From: Manis javanica
Taxonomy: Eukaryota > Chordata > Mammalia > Pholidota > Manidae
Reading direction: 5' to 3'
Length of the DNA: 64,000 nucleotides
NCBI RefSeq assembly: GCF_040802235.1
Contig: NC_133167.1
Coordinates: forward strand, 14,748,501-14,812,500
This document shows positions 34,590 to 46,270 of this stretch, piece by piece. Below the pieces are notes generated by a model. The model did no database searches. It had not been told where the DNA came from and saw only the letters and a program-made list of their open reading frames with translations. The first letter of the stretch is position 1; the number at the start of each line of letters is the position of its first letter. A program made the position numbers and the translations under genes.

Positions 34590-34850
34590 GGTCCACCTCT
34601 TTCTTCAGTGGTCCTTCACTGCTCTAAGCATCCAGCCACTGGGCTTTTGTCCACGTAGTTTAACCTTCCCCATGTGCCTTCCTGCTGAACACAGTGATAC
34701 TCATTCTTCAAGGTGCTGCTCAGGCAGTGCTTTCTTTTCCCTTTGACCTCTGGCCAGTATTTTGATGGCACTCCCTAGTGTGACTTCTGTACTTTCTGTT
34801 GGCGTATTCTTACTTCAGGGCAGAAACTATGACTTAAGTGAACAAACTCC
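34590..34850 (+). repeat. L2 LINE fragment, sense
   Basis: CATTCTTCAAGGTGCTGCTC, TTTCTTTTCCCTTTGACCTC and CAGGGCAGAAACTATGACTT lie in the order of the L2 3' region (the 'catccttcaggtctcagctc ... gggcagggactgtg' segment). Confidence 0.6.
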
Positions 34851-35060
34851 CTACAGTTTACTGGCTGCTTGACTTGGGGAAAGTCAGTTAATTTCTGTGT
34901 TTAGTTTACTTACATATGAAATGTAGCTAGTAATAATACCTACTCTATCAGGATGTCATGTGGATTAGACATGGAAATACTTGTCAAGCACCGGAACCAT
35001 GCCTGGAACATAGTAATGGCAATCACTCAATCAGTATTAGCTGTTAATACTACCACTACG
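34850..35060 (+). repeat. MIR SINE
   Basis: GGCTGCTTGACTTGGGGAAA, TAATAATACCTACTCTATC, CATGCCTGGAACATAGTAAT and a TATTAGCTGTTAATAC tail give a nearly full sense MIR. Confidence 0.85.
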
Positions 35061-35229
35061 ATCACTACTACTATTGTGTTGTTGTGGCACTGTTAGGGCC
35101 CTGAGCTTGTTGAGAAGAGTTTAAACTGCATTTTAGGGCCCCATTTCCCCTTCAGTTGGATACACTGGTTCAGTGAATTGATGCAGCTGTATATGGTAGT
35201 TGAGTACCAGAATCTATGTAATCTGCTAA

Positions 35230-35352
35230 GGCTAAGTCTGCATTTCGTTAATCTTTGCATCCCCTATAATGCTTGAAGCAGGATGGTACACAGGGTCCTA
35301 TTCTGCCCTGGCACTCTGTATGGGATTATTGAAATGAATGAATAAACAAATG
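35230..35352 (+). repeat. L2 3' end
   Basis: TAATCTTTGCATCCCCTATA and a terminal GAAATGAATGAATAAACAAA are the L2 terminus in sense, directly downstream of another L2 and a MIR copy. Confidence 0.7.
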
Positions 35353-36659
35353 TACAAAGGAAAAATGTCACTATGGCTTTGTTTATTTGTAAACAGCCGA
35401 TTGAGTTTTGAAGCACACTCATAGGATGTATCATGTATTTTCAGTGAGGAATCAGTATTTGTCACCGTCTTGTTACTGGATATGTCATAAATTTGAAGAG
35501 TGTAATTGAGGCTGAATTTTCTGCAGGTTTATTAACTAGCAAGAAAGAGTAACTTCAACTTTCAGCACTTACTTTATTTGCCAGCATAAACTCACAGGTT
35601 TAGTTCAAGTGCCAAGAAAATAAGTTAATCATCTGAATTAATGTGGATTCTAGCAAATCACTCTTTGGTGGGGGTGGAGGGGAAGAGCTTTGAGTCTTTA
35701 TCTTCCTTCAGCAAATCCAACTGATTATAACAGTAAGAATAAAACTCCAGTAATTAATCTAATAGCTCTAAGCTGCTAATCATTCTGGAAAACCGACATT
35801 ACCCAGAATATACGGGTGACCCTCATTTCATGTCATTGATATATAATTCAATTGATTTTCACACTTTTTACGTTCCCAAATCAAATACAGCTTTTGCCAT
35901 GTCATTAGATTAGAATTCTTTGACAATACATTAACATGCCAACAATAATATTACACACAAGAATAATGTAGAAATAAATTACAGGTAGGGCTGTATCCCT
36001 ATGGAGATTTTCATTTGTGTCTTAGAAGAGAAGACTTATAACCCTGCTCACACATCTATTTTTATTCCAGTATGTTTTAGGCTCTTAGTCCAATTCAATA
36101 AATTACTCATTTTGTACTTGCTACATGCCCACTTGCTACACTCAGTTTTTGCTGAGTAGCATCTTTATTCAAAAGTGTGTGTAACACTAATATACAACAG
36201 GGTTTTATTTTAAAGAACAAATGCAGAGACTTGTCCGCAAAGGTATCCTTGATAGTGGTCGTCCCCTGATGGTTTTACAGATTACTATAATGCTGCCAAT
36301 ATTTTGGAGCTGTCTTTTCCAAAATATCCAATGCCTTCTTTTCAGAAGTGCTTAGTAGTGGATAGTTTTGTCCTTAAACATGTATTTAATTTCTGGAAAT
36401 CAAATCATTCATAGATAAGGTCATTGAGCAATGAGAAGATCGATCATGCTGTGTGATACTGTGTTTTAGTCCAGAACGCTAAGTGACTGCAGAGGAACAG
36501 ACTCATCATGAGTAACTGTTAACTTGTTTTGAATGCAGCTTCAGCAGAAGTTTTTGGAGCAAGGTAACAATGAGTGGAAAAAAGATGTAATAGGTCTCTA
36601 GTACTCTTGGACTTAGCTGTCAACCACAGTGCAACCTCCACGAAACTCTAGTTCTTCCT

Positions 36660-36740
36660 CAGAACTCAGAACTGAGCCTGACACTTAGTTGCTATTGAAT
36701 GAATGAATGAGTAAATGAAGGCATAGGTGAATGAATGTCA
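36660..36740 (+). repeat. L2 3' tail
   Basis: GAGCCTGACACTTAGTTGC followed by ATTGAATGAATGAATGAG is an L2 end with a slightly expanded GAAT tail. Confidence 0.65.
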
Positions 36741-36874
36741 GTGGTAGTTCACAGATACACTCAAAGACCCAGGGCATGTGGTGGTTTGGCTTATAGTTGT
36801 TTAACTTTCTGTCATTAATTTAAATCATTTGTGTTGAGGTCACTGGGTACTGATTGGAAGAGAAGTTGGCTGTG

Positions 36875-37080
36875 TGCTCACCACTTTACTTTCAGTATTT
36901 CTTTGCAACCAACAACCCGGTGAAGTAGTGACTCATTATCTCCTTTTCACAGATGAAGAAATGAAGGTCCAGAGAGGCAGAGCAATTTGCCCAAAGGTGC
37001 CCAGCTAATCCATAAGGAGGCTGGATTCAACCTGAAGAAGATTCTGGCTACTGATTCACACCCTTAACCAGGATTCCTTG
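36875..37080 (-). repeat. MIR SINE, antisense
   Basis: TTATCTCCTTTTCACAGATG, AAGAAATGAAGGTCCAGAG and TTGCCCAAAGGTGCCCAGC are the antisense MIR core, followed by a diverged 'ctggattcaacctg'. Confidence 0.85.
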
Positions 37081-38747
37081 CTTCCTTTCTGTGCACCTTT
37101 GTTTCTCAGATTTGATACATGTTCTCACATTATGCTTTTCATCGTCCCAAACTGGAGACAAAAGCGACAAAACAAAAACTCTAGATACTGAGAGATCTCT
37201 GAAATTAGAGAATTTTTGAAGCCTTGAATAATGCTAGTCAGATAAAGATTGAGTCCTGGGACAGGAAATGTGTGCTTTACCAGCAGCAAGGCCAGTTAGC
37301 AGGAGCAACTTGTCCTCCCGGCTCAAGAAACGGTACATTTATGAGGAAAATTCACTACAGATAAGGAAGTCGGGTTAACTTGAAAAAGGGGGTGTAATCC
37401 AGGGATAGGTGGTTAATCTGTAGACAATTGAATGTTGATGATGCTTTTCTAGATGATTGTTAAAATGACTTCATTCAGGAATGTGGAGTCAGCTGCGCAC
37501 TGCTCTCCCTCCCTCTCTTTTCTTACTTCTCCTGCCCTTTTGTCACTTAATTTAGGACGTTTTAGAATTTTTGCCTCATCATAATAATATACCCCTCTTT
37601 CAGAGATAAGGGAATTGGCCAAATTATGTCCTATAGAGGGATTTTCCAATTTGGGAGTTAATGGAGATTTGGAGGAATGTCTTTGAAGAGTGTCAAGGGT
37701 CTGCTGAAGGGCACCCAGAGGAGGTAGCCTGATGGTCAGCCTTCCGTGAAAGGGTAGCACTAGTACATTTATTCATAATTTCTCTCAAGCCCAAGTTCCC
37801 AAAAGACCCTCAATTTACTTGAGAGTCTTTTGCGGTGGGGGGAGGCTGAGTTTCTAATCTCTGTTCTGAGAATATCTACTTGCCTGATCAGGGACCAATT
37901 TCTTAGCTTTCTCACATCAGTTTCCTCATGTAAAAAAAGACTTAGCTAGAATAGGTCATCTCCAGGATGCCTTCAAGTTCCTAAGTGTCAAAATACATGA
38001 TAAGCCAGTGAGTGCCATTCCGCCAGAGGTCAGGTAGAACCGTTTCTGTTGACTGTAGAGTTACCTGGGGAGGCTTCAAAGGCGAGGAGGAACGGGTAAC
38101 CTGGAGACACGTAAGGGTGGCAGAAGAGGAGCTGACATCCCCAGAACCAAGAACTGGGCTGTCTTGCCCTGAGGCTGAAGAGGCTGGATTTTTGGAAAGA
38201 CTTTGAAGGGCACTGGAGGGATTTGGTCCCTTCCTCTGACTCATTCATCAGATAGCCATCGATTGCTTACTATTTTCTGGCTATTGAGAACCATTGATCT
38301 CGGGCAAGAGTCTAGATATTTCATCCAGCCAAAGGGAATGGGCCATTGATATGAGGATTTGTAATGTTTACCAAAACTTTGTTCTGCCACTTCAGGCATG
38401 CAGAAGAAAGATAAGGAAAGTCTCAGAGTAAAGTTGACTTGAAGGTCATATTTAAAGGATGATTGGCTTTATTTAAACAAAAGGAGAAAACAGCAAATCA
38501 GTTTGTTTGAAGAGAAAAAAAGCAATAAAGTGCCCTTGGTTTGATATGATTGATGATTTATTACCTTGTAGATGGGTAGTTTAGGGCACTTAACAAATGA
38601 TGAAGATGTTTATTTAGAATTGGAGTTTCAAACTGTCCTGCGAGGTCAATGCGTGATCCCCCTGATCGTTTCTTTTTGTAGGTGTAAGAATGGTATAAGT
38701 TGGTGGAAAGTGATTGCTTTCTGAGCTTTCCCTCTGATGATGAACTC

Positions 38748-38900
38748 CAGTGGTTTCAAAAATGAGTTTTGTACATCAGCATCATTTAGGGTGCTTGCTA
38801 CAAGTATACATTTTTAAGGTCACCTCCCAAGAGTTTTGACTTTTGAGTTTGTGTTCTGAATTTTTAGCATGTTTCGGGTGGTTTCTTCTTAATTTAGACG
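38748..38900. repeat. MER5-like hAT fragment
   Basis: CAGTGGTTTCAAAAATGAG at the left end and ACATCAGCATCATTTAGGG followed by TGCTTGCTAC match the start of MER5A-type elements. The right terminus is not clear. Confidence 0.5.
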
Positions 38901-41900
38901 GAGGAATAACATTTGGACTCCACTGGTGAACTCTGCTGCTGCCCACGCCACAAAAGCTGACTCTGGTTGTCACGGACCTGAAAGAGATTTGCTGGCCCCT
39001 TACTAAGTGCGAGATCAAGGGGAAATATTAGGGCCACTTGTTTCTTTATAACCTGGTAGGAATAGAAAGGTCTATGGATCCAAATAAGTGCTGAGCCACG
39101 GCTCATCTAGGTGGAGGTCAATCCCAAAAGGTAGAAATCAGCCACTACCCCATATATTTAGATTGGGTGCTGTGAATAATGATCTTTGTGGATAATAAAA
39201 ACATTAAATCATGTAAGTGCTCCAGTGAAGAGCAGTTCTGTCTCCTGGAGAGGCATGAGTTGTTTATTACAGACTTTTTGGGGAGAAAGGTAGTTGGAAG
39301 CACAACTGCACAGACGTGAAAGGCTGTTCAGTTTGGTTATAAGGCATAAAATAAAGTTAGCAGCTACATGTGGTAGCCCCAGTAGAACAAAGAACCAATC
39401 GAAAAGTTAGCAACTTTTGAAACTTAGAGTCAGCAAATTGATGTTGAGTTCCAGAGAGAATCACAGTCTGTAGGTTGGTTGTTTTCTTCTTTCTAAAAGG
39501 TTGGGGAACTCACAGAACTCCAGCCACTTCAGCCAGACCTGGGGAAGAAGGCCATTCCAGCTTCACAGGTATCTGCATCTGGGGAGGAAGATCTTCCTAG
39601 GTGTCAGTGCCAGAACTTGGAGCGTTTGCAGATAAAGTCTCAGGATTTTTTGGAGTTAGCCAAGCATTTGGTTAAAAGGAAAATTTGTTTACACCAGGCC
39701 TTGGGTGTGGATTAGCCAGAAGACCAACAAATGGAAAGAGAATCAGAAACAATATCAGAGCTCAGACCAGGGCAGAGAAATTTCCAAAATCACTTTTGGG
39801 TAGTTGGAACCCCAATGACTGTTTATGAGAGGTGTCTTCTTGCACAGATTCATTCTTTCGTCTTCTTTTTATGGATCACTGTCAAACCTTCCTTTTAGTT
39901 ATCCTTGTAAAGATACCCGTGAAAATGCTTTCTGCTGCTGTCCTTCAAGAGAGATAGTTGGATTTGCATTTGCAATCAAATTTCTGCTTTTGCACATTAG
40001 ACAGACTAAATAATCAGCACTAGAGAACAGTGGATGCTAACTAGGACTCTTACATGTACCTTTATTTCCTTAGATGTGAAACGTGGTGCCACAGATGTGG
40101 GAAAAGGTGTTCTCACAAGGGGCTTTCATCCCAACTCTTCTGGGGTGGCTCTGCGGCTCTCTTAAAGTACATGTGTTGTTAGTTGACAAAGAATCTGGAA
40201 GTTGGCAGGTCCCAGCCCTGGAAGGCTGTTCTGATTTTCATAGAGGAGAGATGATCTCTCCAAGCTTTACAACCTGAGTCCTAACCTCCCAGGCATATTT
40301 TTGACACGGTTGTCAAAATACTATAAACGTAAGGATGTATCTAAAATCATAATTGATTTCTTTCGAAGAGATACCATCATTATCACATATTCTTTGTAAC
40401 TGGAGGCAGGAACTTCTTCAGTGTGCTGAAACCTGTGTGTCTAGGAGCAGTGCTGACTTCAGTGGTCACAGATGGGTGTAGACCAGCGTTTCGACATTTT
40501 TCTTAGAGGGACACACCTTTGAATTTATGCTTTGAACACATCAGTCTTCCTCCTCCCTCAGAGTCATCAACTTTCTTAGTCCAGTGAACATCTGTATCCT
40601 TTACTGATACACTTCTGGCAGGGGAAGGGGGTGGTCCATGCCACTGCCTATATTTCCTCATTGAAACCTGAGCACAGGGCCATAAACAGAGAAACCAGGT
40701 CAGAAGGCAGACCAGGCTTATGATCTGTTATAATATACTTTGAACAACAAAAATACCAATGTTTGGAGATGTATATGATAGGATAGACAATGGGTTTATT
40801 ATGATGCATGTACATTGTTAAATTAAGTTTCTCATAGTTTCCATGCCAAGGCCATCTGTGTGGCTTAAATGAAGTGTAGTAGGCAACTTGACATGACTGC
40901 TTTGACTTACTTGCTGGTCTCCTGGAAGCTCATAAAATGGCTTAGAAATGTTGCTTCCTTGAGCAGGAAATTGAAGTTAATAATCTGCCATTATAATGAA
41001 GAATTTGGTAAATTCATGTGCCTACTTGGCAAATTAAAGTGACCAACAATCAGAAGTGGACTGTTAAATCCCAACTGATCAGTTTTTCTCATCTTTCAAT
41101 AGGATACATTTATATATCTCTGTGACAATTAACCAATGTTTGAAATTTCCTTTGCAAACATCCCGTTGTGTTTGGTTTGTCTCCACCTGTCCCCCTTGAA
41201 AAGATCACTGGCCACTCTTTTGATAAAGGTAAAGGGTCAATAATGCAGCCAGAGATCCTTGCTCCTGACAAATTTTTATTGGGTAATTCTGCACATGGTA
41301 TCTACCCATTCATTCATTATTCCTTTTATTTAGCCACATTGTCTTAGAAGTCTCTGTTCCCCTGGGAGGAAAGTCCAGCTAAGGCCTTTGCACAAATACA
41401 GAATTCTGTTTGGGTTTGAATAACTTTAATGTAAAAAAATAAAAATAAGAGATATCTAGATAAATACATTTTTCTGTATTTAGATAGAAATAAATTATTT
41501 AGACCAGCTATAGGTATGATAGAGATAATGGGATGTAACTATTGTCCTATTTATATTACTTTTGTTACTAAAAAAAAAAAACCTTTTACTTACGTCAGAG
41601 AATATACAGCATATCATCCAGAATCAGTCCTGACTTGGAAGGCAATGTTTTTATTTGTATAGGAAGTAGGTTTGCATAACTTCCCCTTCCCATCTTTTAC
41701 TTTTCTATTTCCATTTATAATTTCTCTAAAATTCTGGCTTGAGAACTGCCAGGAATTTTGTAAAAATGGTACAGTGCAGAAGTTCTTTGAAAAAGGATTT
41801 TGAAACCCAGGCATGCTGTCTTAAAAGTACACACGGCTTTTGCAAGTTACTTGTCTAATTTTGCAGTTTTCAAAACTAAACACAGTTAGAAGCCCACTGT

Positions 41901-43869
41901 TGGACTTTTCTCGTAATAGTTCTTGCTTGAGCTTGCTTTCTTGAGTGGTCTATATATATATATAGATATAATTTTAAATTGAGGAATCACTGGCATAACC
42001 TATTAGCTTCAGTGTCAATGTAACATTCAATATTTGTATGTATTGCAAAATGATCACCCAAGTAGGTCAAGTAACATCTAATTCATAACTTGATGTAGTT
42101 GGGTCCACTGGGCTGATCAGGTGACTCAAAATTCACCTGTATAACTTAAGTCCCAGACCCTTGAGATGTCAACTCTGTCTTCAGCCACTTAGAGCTGGTA
42201 TTTGAAGGATGTCAGTATACTTGGTGGTGGGGCAGGTGCTCAAAGACTCACATTTGCTCACATCACAGTGAAGTAGTAGAGTCTGGACTGAGTGTGGAAT
42301 GTGCCTTCTTGCAGGCCACAGTGTCCTGCTGGGATTCTTCCCTTCCTGGCTCCCCAGGACTGCGGATACCCCTGTGGATCAGGAGAACAGAATTTCCTCT
42401 GTGTCCCATTCACAAATCACACACCAAGCCCGCAGCCCACATATTTAAGGATTCCTAGCCTAGCAGCTTGTCTGGTGGTGATTCTTCTGTTCCTGAGAAA
42501 GATGCCTGGGGTCCGTGTGTGCCGGTCCCCCTGCAGGCTCTGTTGGGTGGCAGGGGCCCCTCCCATCCCTAAGTTCGTCAGCTCACCTGCTGAGGTTCAC
42601 GGTTACCCACTGCTGCATTGATCCATTCTTAGAATGTACTTCCAGCTGTGCTCAAATGCTTCATGATAGAGGACGTTGCCTGCCCCCTCTGTAAAAGATG
42701 AAGGCTGATGAAAGTAAGTGCGATCACATCCTTTCTCTTCCTGTTCTGATGCATGAGTCAGTCTCCTTACCATACTGTTTACACAAATCCTTAACTTAAA
42801 CAAATAACAGCTGAGGGCAACTTGCTGAGACATGTACAATAATGAAAGACATTCTGTATTAAAAGATTTGGGTTTTGTCCCATTGTGTTTTTTTTTAAGG
42901 GGAAAAAAAGAGGAAGGGAGGGAGAACATTGTGCTCATAACCAGTTTGTGCAACAGTGTTCCTTTTTCAAATCTAATGAGGTCCGATTCCCACAGTAATT
43001 TGATTTATTACCTGCTCCTACTGGCCTGTTTGCTTTTGTTGTTTATTATTTTGATATTCAGTTAGAAAAGCACTTGAAATCATTTCTCTCTCTGGGTCCT
43101 TTTTTCTTCTGTTTCACGAGTGGTTTTGTGGTAGGTTGAATTTTGTCCTCTGAAAACAACAGTCATGTTAAAACATCTTTTCTGTTTCCAGTGTTTTCTT
43201 CACATTGAGGAAAATACACTCATGGGTTTGCCCAAACAAAGGAAGAAGAAGTTGTTGGATTTGGGGCTAAGAGCTCCACGTGCCAGGCCAAGAAACCCTC
43301 ACGGTTGATGCCCTGTGCCATGACGTGACTGTAGAGCTGCCGAAGAGGGTGTGTTCCCTTCTGTACCACCCCAAGCTTGGCTTTTATGTCTAGGCTTAAG
43401 GGCAATGTGTGATGACCTCGGAGATGGTTTTGAGTCAGAGATACAATATCCAAGGATCTCAGTGTTGGGTCAAAATAATAAAGCTCTGCCTACAGAATCA
43501 TCAGCTCTTGTCTCTGCCCAGACCAAGCCATCTGTAAACATGTTTTAGAGGACAGGTATTCTCTGTTGGTACAAGTCAGTGTGTTTAGATGTGGAAAGGG
43601 TTGCCAGCCCTTAGGGAGGGGTGGCTTGTTCCCAGTAGTTACACTTCCTGGTAGAGAACGGAGCCACCCACCCTGTGTCCCACCCTCCTCCCCAGCTTGA
43701 ACTTGAATGGTGGCAACCACCTTCCCCCACCACCTCTCAAGCCCTCCTTCAGGACCCTGCAAAACTTAGTCCCCAGTGGCCACTGTCCCTTTCCATTCTT
43801 CCTCAAGAAACTCCACATTTTGTTGGTTTTCATGGCTTAACATTTTAAAATCTCATCTTCCCATGTTAC

Positions 43870-44040
43870 ACAGTGTAATATATATTAAATTTAGCGAGTG
43901 TATATAGAGTTTTGAAGTGAAGAAAATGACCCACTGTCCTATGACTCAGAACCACTTACTGTAATGTATATTCTTCAGGTGTTTTTTTCTATTTTTCTTT
44001 CACTCTTTTTTGCATACAGATAGAATGTTGTTTTTTAATG
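43870..44040. repeat. Possible L1/HAL1-type fragment
   Basis: Sequence such as TAATGTATATTCTTCAGGTG and TGCATACAGATAGAATGTTG is reminiscent of old L1/HAL1 3' regions. The match is weak. Confidence 0.3.
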
Positions 44041-44254
44041 TTCTCTGCTGTTAATTTATTTGGGACTGCAAAAGGCTCATTTGATTGTCTGGTTGATTCA
44101 GAGGGCATATCTGACAGAGGCTAACAGCATGCCTTTAGTTGTGTTTTAAATTTTAAAATTTTAAAATTCTGGGATGTAGCACCGAGAAGCACAGGACCAG
44201 AAGGCCAGGATAGAAGAGGGAGGCTGTGGGCGTGGTCTTGAGAAGGACCAGAGA

Positions 44255-44465
44255 TGCTGGGCTGGGAGCAGCACTGGATTTAAAATCCAAAGAGCAGGTT
44301 CCTGCCCTGCTGGCTGAGTAACCTCGCTGAAGCTCAGTTAGCTAATGTGGGAAATGGGATAACTCCTACTTTTCTGGGTTGTATTGATGATTCAGTTCAT
44401 TAAATGAGGTTCTGTTTATGAAAATGATTTGCAAACCAGCGCTGCAAGAATCAGATAATGTTATA
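44255..44465 (+). repeat. MIR SINE
   Basis: A diverged sense copy: AGCAGCACTGGATTTAAAAT, CTGGCTGAGTAACCTCGCTG, AAGCTCAGTTAGCTAATGTG and GAAATGGGATAACTCCTAC appear in MIR order. Confidence 0.7.
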
Positions 44466-45054
44466 ATAATGAAAAAAGGTGTTCAGGCTTGCCTTGGTGA
44501 TTCGAAGGGCATGAGGATAAAGTGAGCAAAGGTGGCTGGGAGTGGTAGGTGGGTGAGCAGGTAAAGTGTATAATTGGCCATTGGATTTTTTTTGTTGGTC
44601 GTGCGTCAGTGGCTCATGTGTACTTTCTGTTAAGGTGGTTATCCAGCCTGGATTGGGATTATTTTACTCGCTATTTCATGCGGTGAGTCTTCCTTAGTCT
44701 GTATATTTTTAGCTGGATAAGTACATTCTTCTGTTAAGCTGCTGTTTGCTCTGTCACCTAAGGGTCTCTTATCAGACTTTTACTAGCGATTACAGGCCTC
44801 CCTATCAAGAATCTTGCTGCATTTACACAAGAGGGAGCAGGACAGGCCTAGCTCTGTGTTTTAAGCGACAGATACGGTTTGTGTTATGTGTGGAGAAGGG
44901 AGGGAGGGGAGGAGAAATAAGGAGTCATTGGGTGGGAGTGGGGGTGGGGCCTGGGAAGGATGTGTGCACACCTCTGATATGTGAAAGGATTTCTTTGTCA
45001 CTGCTCATGAGTCTCAGGAAGTCGGGAATATTCAAAGGAGTTTGCAGGGCAGCA

Positions 45055-45240
45055 TCGTGAGCTGTGGAGTCCCATCTCCTCTGTCTAAATCCTGCCCCAC
45101 CCATTCCTGAGCTGTGGGACAGGCAAGTCACCTCATGGTTTTGTGCTTCCGTTACCTCTTTGGTAAAATGGTAATAATAATACTATTTACTTCATTGGCT
45201 GTTGGGGGATAAATGTAAGCCAAGTAACATTTTCAGGACT
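45055..45240 (+). repeat. MIR SINE
   Basis: GAGCTGTGGGACAGGCAAGT, CTTCCGTTACCTCTTTGGTA and AAATGGTAATAATAATAC are close to the MIR centre in sense. Confidence 0.85.
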
Positions 45241-45818
45241 GATCCATTAGAGCTACGGCAATTTTGTGCTGGATCCTTACAAAGGATTTGAGAAGGTGGC
45301 CTGAGGACAGAATGGGCTTCCGGGTCCTACCACTCTGAATGCAGAGGAGTGTTGAGCAGCCCCTGCAGACCTCTGTCATTGGGGTGGGGACTGCCGTGTC
45401 TTTTAAGTGTCTACCTGGGAATGAAGGTAGAATGTCAGGGTTGCACCTCAGACTGGCCCCTCTATGCTCTGGGGCTGAGGCACTGTCTGGAGATCTTGCA
45501 GATCTGTCCCGGGCATCTCTTGAAAAATGAGTTCCTTTCAGCTGCCTCTTCCCAGGGTCATGGCTTTGCATTCCTCCTTTCCTGTTCGCTTTCTCTTCAT
45601 GTATTCCGGTGAGAGACTGAGCAGGCAGGCGTGTGCACATGGTCATTAATCAGAGGCTCTTGCCATTGGAGAGTAGAACGTATTTATTAATAAAAATCCT
45701 GGGAACCAAGAGAAGGTGGGGGATGTTGAATTTACCGTTCCGCACCAATTTGTTTATTCTCTTAGGTCGTTCTAAGACAAGTTAGTGGACTGGGACTTGA
45801 ATACTTCTCAATTTAAAC

Positions 45819-45877
<59 letters not shown>
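45819..45877. repeat. Compound (GT)9(GA)19 microsatellite
   Basis: GT at 45819-45836 and GA at 45839-45877, joined by two A residues. The GA part is a homopurine mirror-symmetric tract that can form triplex (H-DNA) structures. Confidence 0.97.
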
Positions 45878-45881
<4 letters not shown>

Positions 45882-45889
45882 CTGAGGCA

Positions 45890-46085
45890 TGTGTGGTTCT
45901 GGAATTACACTGCCTTAATTAAAATACTGACTCCAAAACACATCAGCTGCATGTTCTCAAGTGGTTGCTTAACTCTACTTGCCTCAGTTTCCTTAGTTTA
46001 CCATAGAGAGATAAGTGTTTCCTTATTTGTAAGATCATCTTAAGTATTTAGGAGGATTAGGTCTGTTAACTGCTGGACTATAATT
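45890..46085 (+). repeat. MIR SINE
   Basis: AAGTGGTTGCTTAACTCTAC, TTGCCTCAGTTTCCTTAGTT and a diverged 3' part follow MIR order in sense, immediately after the GA microsatellite. Confidence 0.7.
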
Positions 46086-46149
46086 ATCCCATAAATATTA
46101 GTTACCGATATTTTCAGAATGTGGTAAACCTCAATTTGACCCCCCCTCT

Positions 46150-46270
46150 TTGGCCATTTAACAAGTTGGAATATTTCCTGGACCTCTGTTTTGTCATCTA
46201 GAAAACAGGAAAAACAGGATCTGATTTAGAGTGATAAATAGGACCATCCATGGTGTCTGGCACTATTGGG
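46150..46270 (+). repeat. MIR SINE fragment
   Basis: CTGGACCTCTGTTTTGTCAT, CTAGAAAACAGG and ATGGTGTCTGGCACTATTGG give a second, separate sense MIR just downstream of the previous one. Confidence 0.5.

Larger units (their letters stand above)
30797..45000 (+). other. EPHA4: EPHA4 intron 3, third part
   Basis: Contains microsatellites at 31.5 and 34.45 kb, L2 and MIR remnants at 34.6-35.35, 36.7, 36.9-37.05 and 44.3 kb, a MER5-like piece at 38.75 kb and L1/HAL1-like pieces at 31.6, 32.95 and 43.9 kb. The stretch 33.0-33.8 kb is GC-richer with short open frames on both strands but no protein family I recognise. No EPHA4 exon is seen. Confidence 0.8.

Noticed and set aside
41941-41966. TATA-rich stretch resembling a promoter
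   Set aside because: A short TA microsatellite with no downstream gene or CpG context.
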